NCBI GenBank assembly: GCA_934635225.1
Contig: CAKTYZ010000006.1
Coordinates: 62,001 to 126,000 of the forward strand
Reading direction: 5' to 3'
DNA: 64,000 bases
Origin: an uncultured Kiritimatiellota bacterium
GTDB lineage: Bacteria; Verrucomicrobiota; Kiritimatiellia; RFP12; UBA1067
The translations under genes and the position numbers were made by a program. The notes under the pieces were generated by a model. It had not been told where the DNA came from, made no database searches, and saw only the letters and a list, made by a program, of their open reading frames with translations. Of the stretch, positions 8,238 through 16,256 are shown piece after piece (within the stretch, counting starts at the first letter, position 1; each line of letters begins with the position of its first letter).

Positions 8238-9236
8238 TTACGCCATCAGAAGGCGGTCTTCGAACGGCTTGAGGGGGCGTCCACGCAAGAACGCGCCGCC
8301 GTCCATGGCGGACGACCCTTCGGGTTTGACCTCCATCAGCAAAAGCGCCGTGTCATGGCACTTGACGACCGGGCCTTGACGATCCAACGCGAGGACTGTC
8401 CCCGGCGCGGCATTCACGCCGCGCGCATCCAGCTGGTTGACGAGTTTCGCACGTGTCACGACGAGACGCCCCAGCGTCCCTTTCTTGCGAAACCGTTCCG
8501 GAAGGAAAGTATAGCAACCCGGCCACGGATGATATGCGCGCACGCGACGCTCAATCTCAATGACCGGCCAGTCCCAGTTGATGAGACCGTCCGTCTTCTT
8601 CAGTTTCTTGACATACGACGCGGACTGCCCGTCCTGCGGGATTTCGGGCGGCAACGCGTGATGCTGGAGCAATTTCAAGGCTTTCGCCAAAGCGACCCCG
8701 CCCGCAATCGCCAGATCGCTCATCAGAGTTCCGCCTGTCGTGTCGGGATAAATCGGCTCAAAGCTCTGAAACATGATCGGGCCGTCATCCAACCCGACGC
8801 CCATTCGCATGACGGTGACGCCTGTCAGGCGATCTCCCGCCTCTATCGCGGCAATGACCGGCGCCGCACCGCGATACTTCGGCAAAAGCGAGAAGTGGCA
8901 GTTGACGCACCCTTCCGGCGGGAGGTCGAGAAGCGGTTTCTTCAAGATCTGCCCGTAGGCGACGACGGCAATCACATCCGGCTTCTTCGCGCGAATCCAC
9001 GCCATCGGCTCGTCGTCATTCACGCGCTCGGGCTTGATGATCTCCGTCAGCCCCTGACTCGCGGCAAACTTCGCCAACGGACACGGCACGATCTCCTTGG
9101 CGCGACCGGCCTTGCCGCGACCGACAGGACGGTCCGGCTGCGTGACAACACCGACGACTTCAAGCTCGTCCTCACGCAAGATTGCGTGAAGACACTCCGC
9201 CGAAGCCTCGGAAGAACCCATGAAGACAATTCGCAT
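8238..9236 (-). CDS. fmt: Methionyl-tRNA formyltransferase
   Basis: 332 residues, close to the usual 310-320. It formylates initiator Met-tRNA with 10-formyl-THF. Seen: N-terminal MRIVFMGSS, the hallmark CHFSLLPKYRGAAPV, GVTVMRMGVGLDDGP, with the catalytic Asn-His-Asp set (VNCHFS and LDDGP), and the C-terminal OB-like part with RAYHPWPGCYTF. No Shine-Dalgarno precedes the ATG; instead a TTTGGTATAAT box lies 9 nt upstream, so the message is probably leaderless. A GC-rich hairpin follows in the 164-bp gap before the FAD oxidase, without a clear U-tract. Confidence 0.93.
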   Translation of the reverse strand: MRIVFMGSSEASAECLHAILREDELEVVGVVTQPDRPVGRGKAGRAKEIVPCPLAKFAASQGLTEIIKPERVNDDEPMAWIRAKKPDVIAVVAYGQILKKPLLDLPPEGCVNCHFSLLPKYRGAAPVIAAIEAGDRLTGVTVMRMGVGLDDGPIMFQSFEPIYPDTTGGTLMSDLAIAGGVALAKALKLLQHHALPPEIPQDGQSASYVKKLKKTDGLINWDWPVIEIERRVRAYHPWPGCYTFLPERFRKKGTLGRLVVTRAKLVNQLDARGVNAAPGTVLALDRQGPVVKCHDTALLLMEVKPEGSSAMDGGAFLRGRPLKPFEDRLLMA

Positions 9237-9245
9237 AGTCGTGAC

Positions 9246-9251
9246 ATTATA
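9246..9251 (-). promoter_or_regulatory. -10 box before fmt (leaderless type)
   Basis: The minus strand reads TTTGGTATAAT, with TATAAT ending 9 nt before the fmt ATG. The TGG before the hexamer makes it an extended -10. Confidence 0.65.
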
Positions 9252-9293
9252 CCAAATTCCCCACTGTCGGCGGGACCGTTCCCATCCCCCTGC

Positions 9294-11015
9294 TCACGAC
9301 GACAGGCCATCAAGGCACCTGAGAGGAAGAGCGTGCTGCCGCTGCACGGGAGACGCCTCTGCGGCGGGAGTTTCGGCGGAAGCGGCCTCCTCGGTCTCGG
9401 GATGGAACAGCCGCCAAGTCGACCAGCCGCCGGAGAGGTTGAACACCTTGAAGCCGTTCTGCTTGAGAATGCGTTCGGCAAGATAGCCGCGCAGACCGAC
9501 CGCACAGAACGTGACGTAGGTCTTCTCTTTCGAAAGCTCGCCAAGGCGCGTGCGCAAGGTCGCAAGCGGAATGTTCACCGCGCCCGGAATCGTCCCCAAC
9601 GCATTCTCCTCCGGCTCGCGCACGTCAATCAGCTGCGCACCTTCCGGCAGGGTGTCGGGGGCCACGATGTCGCTTTTCCCCGTCAGGACGTTCTCGGTCA
9701 CGAAACCGAGGAAGTTGACGGGATCCTTCGCCGAACTGTAGGGCGGCGCATAGGCGAGTTCAAGTTCGCCGAGCTGCGGCGCCTTCAGGCCCGCGCGCAT
9801 GGCGACGGCGAGGGTGTCGATGCGCTTGTCCGCGCCCTTCGCCCCGACAATCTGCGCACCGTAGATCGTGCCGTCCGCGCCGAAGAGGAGCTTCATGGCA
9901 AGGCGCACCGCGCCCGGATAGTAGCCCGCGCCAGACGACGGGTGGAGGTAGACCTTGCGGAAGGGACGCGCCGCCGCCTTGAGACGCGCCTCCGTCCAGC
10001 CGACGCCGGCTGCGGTCAGTTCGCCGACCTTGACGACGCTCGTCCCCAGCGTTCCGCGATAGGACGATGCGCCGCCAGCCATGTTGTCTGCGGCGATACG
10101 GCCCTGCTTGTTGGCGGGTCCTGCAAGCGCGATGGCGATCGGACCTCCGAAGACGGGGTCGACGACCTCGACGACGTCACCCGCCGCGAAGACGTCGGGA
10201 TCGCTCGTGCGCATCTGCGCGTCCACGACGACATGGCCGCGCGGACCGAGCTCGAGACCCGCCGCCTTGGCGAGCTCTGAGCGCGGACGAACGCCCGTGG
10301 AGACGAGGACGATGTCGGCGACGAGCGTCTTTCCGTTGTCCAGAACGGCCTCCACGCCGCCGGGGCCATCTTTGAAGTCTGCGACCTGACGCCCGAAGCA
10401 GATCCGGACGCCCAAAACGCGCAACTCGTCCGCAAGCGGACGGGCCATCTCCGCATCGAGCGTCGGCAGAACATGGTCGCCGCGCTGGACGATCATCACT
10501 TCGAGGCCGCGCCGACGCAGGTTTTCTGCGACTTCAAGGCCGATGAAGCCCGCGCCCACGACGAGCGCGCGCTTCGCCGCACCGAGCTTCTCGACGACGC
10601 GATCCATGTCCGCCAGCGTCCAAAGATGCGCCACGTGCGGATGAGTCTCGTCCGAGAACGGCTCTCCGACGGGCGACGCTCCTGTTGCGAGGAGCAGTTT
10701 GTCGTAGGAGAGGCGAGACACGCCCGTCGCGCCGGAGACGAGGACGACTTCCTTCTTCGCGCGGTCAATCTCCGTCACCTCGCAGTTCGTGCGGACATCG
10801 ACATTGAACCAAGCCGCGAACTTCTTGGTCGGCATGACCGTGAGGCGTGCGCGATCCTTAATGACACCGCCCACGTGATAGGGAAGCCCGCAGTTCGCGT
10901 AGGAAATCGACGACCCTTTTTCGAGGAGGACGATCTCCGCCTGTTCGTCAAGCCGCCGCAACCGCGCCGCCGCGCTTGCACCCGCCGCCACGCCACCGAC
11001 AATCACATATCTCAT
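9294..11015 (-). CDS. CoA-disulfide reductase-like flavoprotein with C-terminal rhodanese domain
   Basis: About 573 residues from MRYVIVGGVAAGA, an ADP-binding Rossmann start. SYANCGLPYH places the redox cysteine (Cys42) of the CoA-disulfide reductase/persulfide reductase family. A second NAD-binding motif is VVGAGFIGLEVAENL, and DVFAAGDVVEV is the FAD-binding end. Residues about 465-560 form a rhodanese domain (LIDVREPEENALGTIPGAVNIP, FCAVGLRGYLAERIL) whose cysteine is in FCAVGL. Such fusions reduce CoA disulfides, persulfides or polysulfide with NAD(P)H. The last about 25 residues are low complexity. AAAGGA lies before the ATG, 17 bp after the ABC ATPase stop, suggesting cotranscription. 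Confidence 0.88.
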   Translation of the reverse strand: MRYVIVGGVAAGASAAARLRRLDEQAEIVLLEKGSSISYANCGLPYHVGGVIKDRARLTVMPTKKFAAWFNVDVRTNCEVTEIDRAKKEVVLVSGATGVSRLSYDKLLLATGASPVGEPFSDETHPHVAHLWTLADMDRVVEKLGAAKRALVVGAGFIGLEVAENLRRRGLEVMIVQRGDHVLPTLDAEMARPLADELRVLGVRICFGRQVADFKDGPGGVEAVLDNGKTLVADIVLVSTGVRPRSELAKAAGLELGPRGHVVVDAQMRTSDPDVFAAGDVVEVVDPVFGGPIAIALAGPANKQGRIAADNMAGGASSYRGTLGTSVVKVGELTAAGVGWTEARLKAAARPFRKVYLHPSSGAGYYPGAVRLAMKLLFGADGTIYGAQIVGAKGADKRIDTLAVAMRAGLKAPQLGELELAYAPPYSSAKDPVNFLGFVTENVLTGKSDIVAPDTLPEGAQLIDVREPEENALGTIPGAVNIPLATLRTRLGELSKEKTYVTFCAVGLRGYLAERILKQNGFKVFNLSGGWSTWRLFHPETEEAASAETPAAEASPVQRQHALPLRCLDGLSS

Positions 11016-11032
11016 CGTCTTTTGTTCCTTTC

Positions 11033-12250
11033 TTATGCGGAGATGTCGAGTTCCCGGTCGAAGCAAGACGGCGCCTCGTCTCGGCGATGGCAAATCATGA
11101 TCGCCGTCACCTTCGGGTTCTCCTCCAGATACACGGCAATCCGAACCGCCGCCCGGTGCGCCTCGTCCTCGTCCATGTTCATGAACGGCTCGTCAAGAAG
11201 AAGGAGACTCGGCTTTCGCCTCAGCGCCGAATCAAGGAGAGCAAACGGGCTTTCGCCCAGATACGCCTGCATCTCAGGACTCACGATGCCGATGCGCCGC
11301 CGGACCTTCGCGAGTTCGGAACCCGTTTCACGCGCAATGCCGAAGACGCGGACATCCGCCGCATAGGCGAGAGGGCTGTCACCCGTGACAAGCGCGAAAA
11401 GTGTCGTTTTGCCGCTTCCGTTCTCGCCACGGAGGACCCAGCGCTCTCCTTCGAACACCGTCCACGAGAAATGCGAGAAGAGTTTCCGCGCACCATAGGC
11501 GAGACACAGGTCGCGAATCTCAAGGACAGGCTTTCCGCACGCATGCGACGCTTTCTTCGCGTTCAAACGGACGGCTTTCTGCATCAGGCGGGCCGAAGGC
11601 CTCGGCCTCCTCCCCATCGGACGCTCCGTCTCCTCGGCCACGCCCTGCGCATTTACGGCAAGCCACCGCGTAATGCCCTGCGGCAGCTCGTCGAGATGCC
11701 GATACGAGATGACAACGGAAATGCCATGCGCGGCAAGGGCCGAGAGGATCCCCTTCAACTTGCCGCGCTGTTTCACGTCAAGTCCAGCGGCGGGATCGTC
11801 CAGGACGAGAATCTTTGGACCTTTGGCGAGCGCACGCGCGAAAAGGACACGCCGCATCTCACCGTTCGAGAGCGCGATGACGGGACGGTCCTTCAGATTG
11901 ACAAGGGTCAGGAGCCGCAGGATGCGCACGAGGCGCGCGGCAAACGACTTGCGCGTTTCAGGACGCTTTGCGCCGATTTCAAACGGATTGATGTCGTAGA
12001 CGTCTTCATACGAGAGAAACTCCGAGACCGTCTTGCCGCCATCCCCGTAGTAGCGTGCGGCCGGCCATCCGCCAGCGCGACGAGCCTCCTGCTCGTGCTG
12101 CGCGAAGCTGAGAAGCGCAACAGGCACCGTCAGTTCCTCGTCATGCGCGACTTTCCAGCACCAGTCGCCGCGCACAACCGCATCCGAGCCGCCCACGGCC
12201 CAGATCTCGCCCGTCGAAATGCCGCGCAAATCCGTTCTTTTCATCATCAT
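11033..12250 (-). CDS. Tandem ABC ATPase, ModF-like, with complementary degenerate sites
   Basis: 405 residues, two ABC domains and no membrane segment. Domain 1 (about 1-205) has signature LSNGE (127-131) and Walker B LVLDDP with Asp152 where the catalytic Glu should be, but its Walker A region reads GGSDAVVRG (20-28), not GxxGxGK. Domain 2 (about 240-405) has Walker A GENGSGKT (275-282) and Walker B LLLLDEP (Glu354), but no LSGGQ-like signature between residues 325 and 348. In a head-to-tail dimer these halves could make one competent and one dead site. ModF-like proteins are linked to molybdate/photorepair loci; the role here is unknown. A GTATAAT box lies about 55 nt upstream. Confidence 0.8.
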   Translation of the reverse strand: MMMKRTDLRGISTGEIWAVGGSDAVVRGDWCWKVAHDEELTVPVALLSFAQHEQEARRAGGWPAARYYGDGGKTVSEFLSYEDVYDINPFEIGAKRPETRKSFAARLVRILRLLTLVNLKDRPVIALSNGEMRRVLFARALAKGPKILVLDDPAAGLDVKQRGKLKGILSALAAHGISVVISYRHLDELPQGITRWLAVNAQGVAEETERPMGRRPRPSARLMQKAVRLNAKKASHACGKPVLEIRDLCLAYGARKLFSHFSWTVFEGERWVLRGENGSGKTTLFALVTGDSPLAYAADVRVFGIARETGSELAKVRRRIGIVSPEMQAYLGESPFALLDSALRRKPSLLLLDEPFMNMDEDEAHRAAVRIAVYLEENPKVTAIMICHRRDEAPSCFDRELDISA

Positions 12251-12364
12251 CCTATCCTGCTTCTCTTCGTCTCAAGGCATCACGCTCCCAATTGAAGGAA
12301 ATGACATTATACGCTATCTTGCTTGAAATCGCAACTCGACGCGGACACGAATGACAATCCCAAA

Positions 12365-12520
12365 ATGGTAATATCTAACGGGTCAGCAAAGAAAAAGAAA
12401 AAGCGAACACCGTCCCCACAGCCCATGCGCATGGAAGGCCCCCTTCCATGCGCATGGCGGGCCCCCTTCCATGCGCATGGCGGCCCCCCCTTCCATGCGC
12501 ATAGCGGACCCTCCGCCTTA
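12365..12520 (+). pseudogene. Truncated AT-hook repeat-family gene (N-terminus plus tandem repeats)
   Basis: The stretch starts CCCAAAATGGTAATATCTAACGG, nearly identical to the start at 52758 and the internal part at 55608. It encodes MVISNGSAKKKKKR and then runs into tandem repeats read as MRMEGP/HAHGGP peptides. Compared with the copy at 55608-56024, the GRP AT-hook core is replaced by a lysine run and the C-terminal part (VRRWQLEDW) is absent. The open frame continues antisense into the rhamnosidase gene, which is not evidence of coding. It lies in the 325-bp gap between the ABC ATPase and rhamnosidase genes. Confidence 0.5.
12425..12517. repeat. 23-bp tandem repeat array with palindromic core CCATGCGCATGG
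   Basis: Units start at 12425, 12448, 12471 and 12495. The first two are exactly 23 bp, the third 24, the fourth diverged. Each begins ATGCGCATGG and ends in a C-rich tail plus TTCC, so neighbouring units form the 12-bp palindrome CCATGCGCATGG. The same 23-bp period recurs at 55721-55812 with core ATGCGGATGG. Confidence 0.85.
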
Positions 12521-12575
12521 CAGGTCATCCGACTCGATGCGGAAACAATGACAAGACAGCATCCTCCAATGCTGT

Positions 12576-15059
12576 TCAGAGAACGTTTTCCCCACCTTTC
12601 AATTCGGAAGTCTTCCCGCGCCAACAAAAGCGTCCCGAAAGCCCTAACGGCAATCGCACCGTCCCCGAAACCTGATCGCCCGCGAAGTGCAAGTCTACCG
12701 ACACCTGGCCATCCTTGACGGGCATCGTCGCCTTCACGAATTTGAGTCCTCCGGGTTGCGGGGCTACGCACACCCGTCCAAAGCCGTCCGCATCCGGGCG
12801 GATCCCCGCGATTCCCGTCTGCAGATGGTAAAGCGGATGTGCGCCCCAAGCGTGGCAGTCGCTGCGGCCGCGCAATCCCGGCGCTTCCATCGGCGTCTTG
12901 AGTCCGTCGCGAACGAAGCTGCGCCAGAGGTCGAGCCGCTTGAGGAAAAGGTCGGCGCGACCGAACTTGAAATACGTCTCGAAGAGATAGTGGGAGAAGT
13001 AGACCGTCACTGGCGCAAGGTTTTTCGCGGCGACAAGACCCGCAAAGGCGCGTTCGGCCAGACCAGACGGCAGGGCGTCCGCAAGAAACGCGAGACACTG
13101 CGCATGTTCCGAGAAACGGTCCTTCGTGCGCGTATCGGCGACAAGACCGTGCGTCTCGTCCCAAAACGCTGCGACAACTGCTCGCGCGACAGCTTCCGCC
13201 TTCGTCTGCCAGAAGTCGCCCATCGCGGCGTCACCGCAAGAGCGCTCGGCACGCGCCGCTTGACGGAGGGCGTAGACGTAGAGGAGGTTGTTGACCGACG
13301 ACGTGCCACGCCGTCCGTCCGGCGCGATACCGAACCAGCCCCATGACTCTGTCCAATCCACGAAACTCCAGCCGGGCAAGTCCGTCAGGAGGCCGTCCGC
13401 GTCACGATACGTGTCAATCTGCGAGAGCGTCTGGCGAAGGCCGGGAATGCGCTGACGGAGAAAGGCGTTGCCCCCATGCCAAAGCGCGTAGTCGCCGAGC
13501 ATCATCACCCACGCGAGCGAAAACGTCGTCGAGTCCTGCTCATGGACGGACGGGAAGTTCATGCGAATCATTCCGTTGGCGCGCCGCGAGGCATCAAAGA
13601 TGCCGATGCCATGGCGCAAAAGCCGATCATCGCCCGAAAGCGTGTTGAGAACAAGCATCTCCACGCGCGTGTCGCCAGGGTACATTTGCTGCTCGAAGTA
13701 GGGGCAGTCCATGAACATCTCATGAAGACAGTTCTCCATGCCGCGCACGGCGATTCGACAAATGTCCTCAAGAGACGCGTCATCACACGCAAACGAGGAC
13801 TTGATCTCAAGAGGATACCGTGTCTCAACGAGCCCCAGTCGCGTGAGCGAGAGGGGCGCGTCAGCCGTCCGGACCGCGATCTCGATCCAACGACCGCATT
13901 TCCACCACGGCGTCGTGAACGACGCGGACGCGCGGCCGTCCGGCAGGAACGTGTCGTGCATCGCGCGCAGCATGCGCTTGCCGAGGAATTCGTCGCGGTT
14001 GCCCTTGTGGAGGTAGAGTTCGCCCAAACGCCCCGTCTCGGCGAACGGCGCATAGAGCGCCTCGGCCCAGCGCCAGCGAACCTGCGCGCCCGCGCCGCCG
14101 GACGTCCCGAGGTCGGGGAAGGCACAGTAGTAATCTCCGAGATCCCAAAGGAATCGGACGGACGTGTGGGCAGGGATCTCGACCTTCCCCCCGGCCTTGA
14201 GGAGACGGTCAAAACGCGCTGTCCACGCGCACGCCGCGTCCGTCGCCGCATAGACGGCATTCGTCTCGTCGAAGAGCGGCTGCGCGGCCCGCACCGAGCC
14301 CGGCGCGCAGGGCCGTTCCAGTTCGTCCGCTCGTTCCGTCGGGAAGAGTGCCCAGCCCCGGCAGGCGTTTCCATAGTCGCTCGCCTGGACAGGGCCGCGC
14401 ACGGCGGAAGTCGGCTGCCAATCGAGGTCGTTCCAGTCGAGAAAGCCAGTGCCGCGCACGATGTTCTCGCAGCCCGTCATCGTGTCCGGATCGGTCACGC
14501 CGCCGTAGGATTGACACGGCACACGTGCCGCCCGCCACATCGCCTTGCCCGTCGTCAGCCGTGCGTCGTAGACGCCCTCGGCCTTGAGGATGAAACCGCC
14601 GCGCCCACTCGTCAGGATCGAGGGCGGGCCGTTCTGCCCAAGATGAAAGACGACGGCTTCCAGCACATGCTCGCCTGGCGGAATGCCTTGAATCTCGTAA
14701 GTCTGGTACGACCAGCGTTCGACAAAGCCCTTGTGCGGCCCGCGCGAGACGACGCGCCCGTCCAGCAGGAGGACGTAGCGCGGATCGGCCGAGACGTCGA
14801 AGACGAGCGGTGTGCCGTCCGACGCGAAGTCACAGCGGAAGCGGACGATCGGGAAGGCGTTTCCGCCGTCAAGATCCGCCCCTCTCGTCCAGATCCAAGA
14901 GGCCTCGTCAATTGGCTGGAGTGACCGCAGGTTCACGTCGCCGCGCGTGAAGCGCTCCTCCCGGAAGACCTGCCGCGCCTCAAACGCTTCCGCAGACAGC
15001 GCCGCCGCGAGGGTAGCGAACGCCGTACAGATTGTTCCGCACACGCTTCTCATCTTCAT
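12576..15059 (-). CDS. Secreted alpha-L-rhamnosidase-like glycoside hydrolase (GH78 type, six-hairpin fold)
   Basis: 827 residues from ATG 15059 (MKMRSVCG), with signal peptide ending near LSAEAFEA, so secreted or periplasmic. The N-terminal half has beta-sandwich features (FDVSADPRYVLLLDGRVVSRGP). The catalytic (alpha/alpha)6 region begins near MFMDCPYFEQQMYPGDTRVE, the counterpart of the DCP...GD motif of bacterial rhamnosidases, and continues with DLPGWSFVDWTESWGW and HAQCLAFLADAL. It would release terminal alpha-L-rhamnose or a similar deoxysugar from plant or host glycans. Longer in-frame TTG starts exist upstream but lack the signal-first layout. It is monocistronic here. Confidence 0.8.
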   Translation of the reverse strand: MKMRSVCGTICTAFATLAAALSAEAFEARQVFREERFTRGDVNLRSLQPIDEASWIWTRGADLDGGNAFPIVRFRCDFASDGTPLVFDVSADPRYVLLLDGRVVSRGPHKGFVERWSYQTYEIQGIPPGEHVLEAVVFHLGQNGPPSILTSGRGGFILKAEGVYDARLTTGKAMWRAARVPCQSYGGVTDPDTMTGCENIVRGTGFLDWNDLDWQPTSAVRGPVQASDYGNACRGWALFPTERADELERPCAPGSVRAAQPLFDETNAVYAATDAACAWTARFDRLLKAGGKVEIPAHTSVRFLWDLGDYYCAFPDLGTSGGAGAQVRWRWAEALYAPFAETGRLGELYLHKGNRDEFLGKRMLRAMHDTFLPDGRASASFTTPWWKCGRWIEIAVRTADAPLSLTRLGLVETRYPLEIKSSFACDDASLEDICRIAVRGMENCLHEMFMDCPYFEQQMYPGDTRVEMLVLNTLSGDDRLLRHGIGIFDASRRANGMIRMNFPSVHEQDSTTFSLAWVMMLGDYALWHGGNAFLRQRIPGLRQTLSQIDTYRDADGLLTDLPGWSFVDWTESWGWFGIAPDGRRGTSSVNNLLYVYALRQAARAERSCGDAAMGDFWQTKAEAVARAVVAAFWDETHGLVADTRTKDRFSEHAQCLAFLADALPSGLAERAFAGLVAAKNLAPVTVYFSHYLFETYFKFGRADLFLKRLDLWRSFVRDGLKTPMEAPGLRGRSDCHAWGAHPLYHLQTGIAGIRPDADGFGRVCVAPQPGGLKFVKATMPVKDGQVSVDLHFAGDQVSGTVRLPLGLSGRFCWRGKTSELKGGENVL

Positions 15060-15153
15060 TGGAGGTTTCCGTTCATCACCTTTTTTCAACGCAAAGGCTT
15101 TGACGCAAAGCCGGACACGGATGCCGCGGCAGCACCGACATTGTGGAGTTCGT

Positions 15154-15729
15154 TCATCGGTAGAAAATCACGACCCCTTTCGTCGAAACCTCAACGTCAA
15201 ACTGCCCGTCACAGGTGTCGAGACCGCGCGCCGTCAGCCGCAGCGTGTCCCAGTTCGCGTCGTAAAGCCAGCTCGGCGGGGCAGCGGTAACGGCGGCGAA
15301 CGCCGGCCCGACTTCATTCGAGACAGTGAGGCCCCGCATCGCGCGATGCCTGAGGGCACAGGACCAGCGCAGGGTCCGCATCTCCCCGTTCGTGCCGACG
15401 GACAGCTCCTCGAGCCTCTCACCCGTCGGAACGCGCTCGACGAAGTACCGTCCGCAGTCCCAGCCGACACGGACATCCGACTCCCCAAAGGAGAGATTGC
15501 CATCCCCGTCGTCGTCCCGGCCGAAGGCAATCTCGACGTTGTTGGACGATGTTCCACAGAATGCGAGTTCAAAGCTGAGACCGTCCACGCCGGGCATCGC
15601 CTGATCAAGCGAATAGCAAGCCGTCACTTCCGTGTCGGCGAATTCCGGCGCCGGCAACGGCGGCAAGGGACGGGCGAAGCCCGCTACGGCACAAGAGAAC
15701 ACGAGCATGAGAACAGAGGGGGATTTCAT
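15154..15729 (-). CDS. Secreted hypothetical protein with acidic DDDGDG segment
   Basis: 191 residues from MKSPSVLMLVFSCAVAG, a clear signal peptide, so exported. It holds FGRDDDGDGNLSFGESD, an EF-hand/dockerin-like acidic run, followed by RVGWDCGRYFVE and a C-terminal half rich in W and D. I do not recognise a named family. It lies just downstream of a fragment of the LNPTPLDRNLEWD family and in the same accessory zone as the 1544-residue hydrolase-like protein, which suggests one part of a recurring secreted-protein cassette. No clear ribosome site. Start chosen for the signal peptide. Confidence 0.65.
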   Translation of the reverse strand: MKSPSVLMLVFSCAVAGFARPLPPLPAPEFADTEVTACYSLDQAMPGVDGLSFELAFCGTSSNNVEIAFGRDDDGDGNLSFGESDVRVGWDCGRYFVERVPTGERLEELSVGTNGEMRTLRWSCALRHRAMRGLTVSNEVGPAFAAVTAAPPSWLYDANWDTLRLTARGLDTCDGQFDVEVSTKGVVIFYR

Positions 15730-15776
15730 TTCACTTTTGCACTGGGTTATTGAAATGCGACGAAATAGGCATGAGC

Positions 15777-16010
15777 CTACGGCAGACGATAGGGCGGACA
15801 CTCGCCCTTAAAGCCGTTGTTCTTTCGATCCCATTCGAGGTTGCGGTCGAGCGGCGTCGGGTTGAGGTAGTAGGCCATTTCAAAGCCATCAAGCACATTC
15901 CGCCCCGCCGCGAAGGACTCGGCCGGGATGGCGTCGCGTCGGCTAATCCCCAACGAACCCCTCCCTGTCGGCGCTTGAACATCCCCACGCCACGCTCCAT
16001 GCGTCCACCC
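15777..16010 (-). pseudogene. C-terminal gene fragment (DAIPAESF...LNPTPLDRNLEWD family)
   Basis: Reading the minus strand from about 15990 to the TAG at 15777-15779 gives ...RRDAIPAESFAAGRNVLDG, then FEMAYYLNPTPLDRNLEWD and CPPYRLP. There is no start codon or credible N-terminus. Residues from DAIPAE to NLEWD are almost identical to the fragment at 19513-19830. It is a gene tail left behind by rearrangement, directly downstream of the 60-residue ORF. Confidence 0.6.
15830..15936. repeat. 107-bp direct repeat, left copy, flanking the RM island
   Basis: It matches 19569-19675 with the same length, the same orientation and about four differences by eye. It covers the coding stretch DAIPAE to LEWD. 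Between the two copies lie the 60-residue gene and the restriction-modification pair. Confidence 0.85.
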
Positions 16011-16193
16011 TCACCACTGGTAGTCGCATCGGAGATGCAATCCTTCCCTCCGAAGCCGCTCGACATCCTCTCCATCCATATCCGCGACCAGCGGGCATTC
16101 CTCATGCAGGATGCGCGAGAGTTCGTCTTCGTCACGACATTCGATCTGCCTCGAATACGTGTAGGATTCGGTTATCTTGACATTGAACTCCAT
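16011..16193 (-). CDS. Small protein, possibly DpnD/PcfM-like
   Basis: 60 residues, MEFNVKITES...CDYQW. The pattern of an N-terminal beta strand (FNVKITES), a basic turn (YSRQIE), an acidic helix (DEDELSRILHEE) and a short C-terminal tail resembles the DpnD/PcfM-like family of small proteins found with mobile and restriction loci; the match is loose. It has its own TTTGGTATAAT promoter 26 nt upstream and follows the REase gene by 63 bp on the same strand, so it may belong to the RM island. Confidence 0.45.
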   Translation of the reverse strand: MEFNVKITESYTYSRQIECRDEDELSRILHEECPLVADMDGEDVERLRREGLHLRCDYQW

Positions 16194-16219
16194 CTTGGGC
16201 CTCGTACTGTATGGCCCGT

Positions 16220-16225
16220 ATTATA
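16220..16225 (-). promoter_or_regulatory. Extended -10 box upstream of the 60-residue gene
   Basis: The minus strand reads TTTGGTATAATACGGG, the same motif as before fmt and gmk, but 26 nt from the ATG, so a short leader is expected. Confidence 0.5.
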
Positions 16226-16256
16226 CCAAACGCCTCCAAACCCAGCAGAGGCCCTT

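Noticed and set aside
12307..13164. A minus-strand frame across the repeat array and rhamnosidase 3' end
   Set aside because: It is out of frame with the GH78 motifs and translates the 23-bp repeats into low-complexity peptide; no start or ribosome site.
15731..16135. A 134-codon minus-strand frame over the fragment downstream of the small ORF
   Set aside because: It is out of frame with the DAIPAE...LEWD reading that is conserved in the second copy, so the latter was taken as the true frame.
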